DNA of 64,000 nucleotides, taken from the NCBI RefSeq assembly GCF_023375815.1, contig NZ_CP067412.1:1674001-1738000 (forward strand), in the 5' to 3' direction. The position numbers were made by a program, and so were the translations under genes. This stretch comes from Pseudomonas sp. HS6 (GTDB taxonomy: Bacteria; Pseudomonadota; Gammaproteobacteria; Pseudomonadales; Pseudomonadaceae). Below the pieces are notes generated by a model. The model was given only the letters and a program-made list of their open reading frames with translations. It was not told where the DNA came from and ran no database searches. This document shows, one piece after another, positions 61,440-64,000 of this stretch (the first letter of the stretch is position 1; each line of letters starts with the position of its first letter).

Positions 61440-61796
61440 GTGCACAAACAATGTCTTGCAGCAGCGATAACCTTCACCATCAGCCTTTCCGCTCTTGCCT
61501 CTCCTGTTCCGCAGGAAGAGCTCGAAGAGTGTCAGCGAATAGAAAACTCGGCCAAACAGGTCATGAAAAGCAGGCAGCAAGGCGTGCCCATGGCTTCGGT
61601 GTGGGAACTGGCCGAAGCGGCAGGCAAGCAGAGCGAGTATGTGGGTGAGTTGTTCAAGTCGCTGATCCGCGAGGCGTACGAGATTCCGCAGTACTCAAGC
61701 GAGAGCTTGCAGCAGAAAGCGATCAGCGATTTCCATTCCAATTTCTACAAGGCTTGCATCGTGACGGCGGAAAAGAGAGCAGACGCCAACGGTTGA
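61440..61796 (+). CDS. Small exported protein, unknown function
   Basis: 118 residues starting at GTG 61440, which gives a clean signal peptide (MHKQCLAAAITFTISLSALA) before SPVPQEELEECQRIENSAKQ. An alternative ATG at 61398 adds 14 residues that spoil the signal peptide. The mature protein is small and helical with two cysteines (EECQRI and KACIVT) that could pair. It is divergent from the effector gene, and a strong terminator follows. No known family. Confidence 0.65.
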   Translation: MHKQCLAAAITFTISLSALASPVPQEELEECQRIENSAKQVMKSRQQGVPMASVWELAEAAGKQSEYVGELFKSLIREAYEIPQYSSESLQQKAISDFHSNFYKACIVTAEKRADANG

Positions 61797-61810
61797 GCTC
61801 ATCAAACAAA

Positions 61811-61850
61811 AAAAGGGAACAGATTCAGGTAATGAGTCTGCTCCCTTTCT
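61811..61850. terminator. Bidirectional rho-independent terminator
   Basis: AAAGGGAACAGATTC and GAGTCTGCTCCCTTT (with G:U pairs) form a 15-bp stem flanked by A- and T-rich tracts, between the convergent exported-protein and DUF6124 genes. Confidence 0.85.
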
Positions 61851-61865
61851 ACTTAAGGGCAGCCG

Positions 61866-62228
61866 CTACGCTTTCAGCTCTACCTTATCCAGCGCCTGAT
61901 TCACGGCCAGCCCAGCGACCATGACCACTTGGGCGATGCCCAGAGCAGTCCTGCGATGTGCAGGCTCAAGGATGGCGGCGAAGTTGCTGAGCATTTCGCT
62001 GGCTGAACCGAGGGATTCGCTGGCGTTGGCCAACAGGGATTCGCTGTTGTAGGCGGGGTTGGCCAGGAACATTGGATCGTGTGTGGTGTGGCTGCCCATG
62101 ATCCGTTGTTGCGGCGTCAGGTAATGATCGAGGGCTCGTTCGGCGGCTTCGTTCAGGGTTCGGGAATCGGGGAATTGGTAGGGTGAGACTGGATCGGTTT
62201 CTGGTGGATTCGGTGTTGGTTTGATCAT
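61866..62228 (-). CDS. DUF6124 family protein
   Basis: A 120-residue protein with the DUF6124 opening MIKPTPNPPETDPVSPYQFP, the AAERALDHYL block and a C-terminal helical region (SEMLSNFAAILEPAHRRTAL; NQALDKVEL). The family is abundant, often multicopy, in Pseudomonas and of unknown function. Its start is preceded by a remarkable structured leader in which the AGGAG ribosome binding site can pair with an upstream CTCCT. Confidence 0.85.
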   Translation of the reverse strand: MIKPTPNPPETDPVSPYQFPDSRTLNEAAERALDHYLTPQQRIMGSHTTHDPMFLANPAYNSESLLANASESLGSASEMLSNFAAILEPAHRRTALGIAQVVMVAGLAVNQALDKVELKA

Positions 62229-62450
62229 GGTGAAACTCCTGATTTTGATTAGGAGCTACCAGCATCACTTGCAGATGATGGGTGGCAGCCAAGTGCGGGT
62301 CTGCAAGACCGGGAAACCAGGCACCCGGCAGACCCGAAGGTCTCCCGCACAAAGCCGCCATTGAGCGGACACAAACGTGCGTCCTTTTGGCAGGCTGTTC
62401 GACTGGTTTTTCCGGCGGGCTTGCAGACCCGATCACTGATGGGCAGTGAC
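62229..62450 (-). ncRNA. Structured 5' leader of the DUF6124 gene, candidate cis-regulatory RNA
   Basis: Read on the minus strand: hairpins at about 62433-62449 and 62416-62431 (CGGG / CCCG), then GGACGCAC/GTGTCC-type at 62367-62384; next an outer stem UGGCGGC/GCUGCCA (62360-62354 with 62289-62283), continuing after a 3x3 internal loop as GUGCGGG/CCCGCAC (62350-62344 with 62299-62293). This encloses an AGACC-UUCG-GGUCU hairpin (62343-62330) and a CCGGG/CCCGG hairpin (62328-62309). A CATCA/TGATG hairpin follows (62280-62263). Last, CTCCT (62255-62251) can pair with the AGGAG ribosome binding site (62240-62236). AGACC also has a second partner, GGTCT-TGC-AGACC at 62310-62298, giving an alternative fold. 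No protein-coding potential is seen. Confidence 0.6.
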
Positions 62451-62741
62451 GGGAATCAAGTTACGGAGGGAGCACCAAACGCACAAGCCGGCGGATTCTG
62501 TCTTAGCTGTAGGCGTTGACGCAAGGTGTTGTGGGCATCGGGATGTGACGAGAGACATCTCATAAACATGCCACGTTTTTCGTGTTTAATTTCTGACAAA
62601 AGAGACTGTTTCGCAGTCCGACGGGAATACGTAAATCAGGCCGTCCGCTTTCACCCAAACACCACCAGTCACCTGTGTTTAAAAAACCGACCACCCTGCA
62701 TAATCCGCCCAAATCCCTTCCTCAACCTAAGTCCGAAAGCC

Positions 62742-63320
62742 ATGCCTGAAGAGTTCGAAGTCCCCAGTCCTCACGAGCAACACGTTGAACACACCACCCA
62801 TCATGCCCACGCAAAAGGCGATCGCTTTGCCAGCAAGGTTGCGGTCATGACGGCGATCATGGCGACGGTTGGCGCCCTGATGAGTTATCAGGCCGGCTCG
62901 ACGGAAAGTGAGGCCGCCATGGACAAAAACAACGCCGCCATCCAGAAGACCGAAGCCGCCAACGAGTGGAACTACTACCAGGCCAAGTCCAGTCGGCAGA
63001 ACCTGTCGGAGCTGGCCAGCCATCTTCCGGGGCTGGATTCCGCTCACTATGTTGCCGAGGCGCGGCGCTATGGGGAGCAGAAAGAGGAAGCCCGCAAAAA
63101 GGCGGAAACACTCGAGCAGCAGGCGCGAGAGTGGGACGAGAAGTCAGAGCAGGTTCTGCACCAGCATCACCGCTGGGCCCAGGCCATGACCGCGATTCAA
63201 ATCGCCATTTCACTGGCGGCCATCACCCTGCTGACGCGCAAGGAATGGCTCAGACGCGTCTCGTTTGGGGCGGCGGGTTTGGGGGTCATGTTGGGCTCAC
63301 TGGCCTGGCTGCATATCTAA
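62742..63320 (+). CDS. DUF4337 family membrane protein
   Basis: A 192-residue protein: a histidine-rich N-terminus (PSPHEQHVEHTTHHAHAKGD), one helix (KVAVMTAIMATVGALMSYQA), a long coiled-coil-like region (KKEAETLEQQAREWDEKSEQ-type) and two C-terminal helices. This matches DUF4337, of unknown function. ATG 62742 is selected because the upstream open frame lacks codon quality. The 290 bases before it (62451-62741) hold no convincing gene. Confidence 0.85.
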   Translation: MPEEFEVPSPHEQHVEHTTHHAHAKGDRFASKVAVMTAIMATVGALMSYQAGSTESEAAMDKNNAAIQKTEAANEWNYYQAKSSRQNLSELASHLPGLDSAHYVAEARRYGEQKEEARKKAETLEQQAREWDEKSEQVLHQHHRWAQAMTAIQIAISLAAITLLTRKEWLRRVSFGAAGLGVMLGSLAWLHI

Positions 63321-63473
63321 GTGAGGCGGTCAGACATTTGCCGGTTGAATGTTGCTGACCGCTGCGGGTTCATAGCGGTCGTTCATGAGTGGCTACTATC
63401 GGGCAAAAAGAGAAAGTAGACATTCCCTACCTCAAGACGCTAGCGTCAGCCCCTTCATTTCGAGGGCTACACC

Positions 63474-63914
63474 ATGGATGCTATTGCCGAATACTCAGAT
63501 GAGCACCACCGCCACGGTGTCGTGGAACTCTGGGAAACCGTTTTCGGTTACGAAACCGCGCATAACACTCCCGGCCTTGCTATCAACAAGAAACTGGCTG
63601 TTGAGGACGGTCTCTTTTTTGTAGCGTTGGCAGGAAATGACGTTATCGGTACCGTTCTCGCGGGATACGACGGCCATCGTGGCTGGCTCTACTCGGTTGC
63701 GGTGCACCCGGCACATCGTAGAAATGGCCTGGGCGCAAGACTTGTGCATCATGCCGAGACCGCGTTGACCGTGCGTGGCTGCATGAAAATCAACCCGCAA
63801 ATCCTTAGCACAAATGAAGGCGTCAAAACCTTTTACGAAACTCTTGGGTATTCGACCGAACCGCGCATCAGCATGGGGAAAAAGATCGAGTCGAATATTG
63901 AGATATCCGAATGA
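63474..63914 (+). CDS. GNAT-family N-acetyltransferase (YpeA-like)
   Basis: A 146-residue acetyltransferase. The conserved acetyl-CoA pocket reads SVAVHPAHRRNGLGARLVHH (V-x-P-x-x-R-x-x-G-x-G), and the strand pattern (FFVALAGNDVIGTVLAGYDG) matches E. coli YpeA, which shares the GTVxxGYDGHRG block. The acceptor is not known. ATG 63474 follows GGGCTACACC. A short ORF begins at its stop codon. Confidence 0.9.
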   Translation: MDAIAEYSDEHHRHGVVELWETVFGYETAHNTPGLAINKKLAVEDGLFFVALAGNDVIGTVLAGYDGHRGWLYSVAVHPAHRRNGLGARLVHHAETALTVRGCMKINPQILSTNEGVKTFYETLGYSTEPRISMGKKIESNIEISE

Positions 63915-63923
63915 GGGAACGCT

Positions 63924-64000
63924 ATGAGCGGCGGCTCACAATCCTGCCTGCCGATACCCAAGACATCGGCAGACCGGATTCCACCACTCAATAACCTCAG
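63924..64000 (+). CDS. Possible gene start running off the window
   Basis: ATG 63924 is preceded by AGGGAACGCT and opens a frame (MSGGSQSCLPIPKTSADRIP) without stop to the end of the window. An alternative frame at 63911, overlapping the GNAT stop as ATGA, closes after 27 codons. Too little is visible for assignment. Confidence 0.3.
   Translation, partial: MSGGSQSCLPIPKTSADRIPPLNNL

Noticed and set aside
61194..61580. Minus-strand 128-codon frame overlapping the effector start
   Set aside because: Overlaps both the effector N-terminus and the divergent exported-protein gene and has no recognisable features.
1..64000. tRNA, rRNA, CRISPR arrays, insertion sequences, prophage genes and integrase-type attachment sites
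   Set aside because: Looked for on both strands; no transposase, integrase, regular repeat-spacer pattern or RNA gene was recognised.

Overview
The window is a high-GC bacterial chromosome segment that reads as a Pseudomonas of the fluorescens lineage. The basis is gene content (fused PhaAB antiporter, YdiJ-type dehydrogenase, several GcvA-like LysR regulators, DUF6124 and DUF1652 proteins), C/G-ending codons, and REP-type palindromes of the GTGGGAGC...GCTCGCGA kind typical of these genomes. No rRNA, tRNA, prophage, IS element or CRISPR array was found.

Layout. 1-6.9 kb: the end of a LysR regulator, a DUF1624 membrane protein, a ydiJ-like FAD/Fe-S dehydrogenase with a divergent LysR regulator, and a DUF6338 membrane protein translationally coupled to a 41-residue protein. 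6.9-15 kb: a catabolic cluster, namely a minus-strand operon (aldehyde dehydrogenase, MFS transporter, enolase-superfamily enzyme, GMC oxidoreductase) headed by a LysR gene and a divergent porin, with a palindromic T-N11-A site between regulator and porin. 15-21 kb: another LysR gene, an MFS transporter and an operon of a formaldehyde-activating-enzyme (Fae) homologue, an aldo/keto reductase and an aldehyde dehydrogenase, interspersed with REP-type repeats. 21-30 kb: a type II NADH dehydrogenase divergent from an Rrf2 regulator, small proteins, a Nudix hydrolase, a polysaccharide deacetylase lipoprotein, two sulfonate/taurine-type binding proteins with a permease but no ATPase, and an SRAP protein.

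30-40 kb: the AzlCD exporter, DUF proteins, ppnN nucleosidase, a periplasmic binding protein, a flavoprotein, an LLM monooxygenase, and an XRE-cupin regulator divergent from an EamA exporter. 40-46.5 kb: the complete six-gene pha/mrp Na+(K+)/H+ antiporter operon with overlapping start and stop codons. 46.5-57 kb: a TonB receptor after a DUF2946 protein, a betaine-type binding protein, small Pseudomonas proteins, a chemoreceptor with a C-terminal sensor-like region, a two-cysteine DksA paralogue, a GST and a HEAT-repeat DNA alkylation repair protein.

57-62 kb: an accessory patch with an AT-rich secreted protein, a gene remnant, and a DUF2235 (Tle-type) phospholipase effector followed by two tandem DUF2931 lipoproteins that look like immunity proteins. 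62-64 kb: a DUF6124 gene preceded by a highly structured leader that can hide its ribosome binding site, then a DUF4337 membrane protein and a YpeA-like acetyltransferase.

The most interesting items are the Fae homologue in an organism not expected to make tetrahydromethanopterin, the structured DUF6124 leader, and the effector/duplicated-immunity module.
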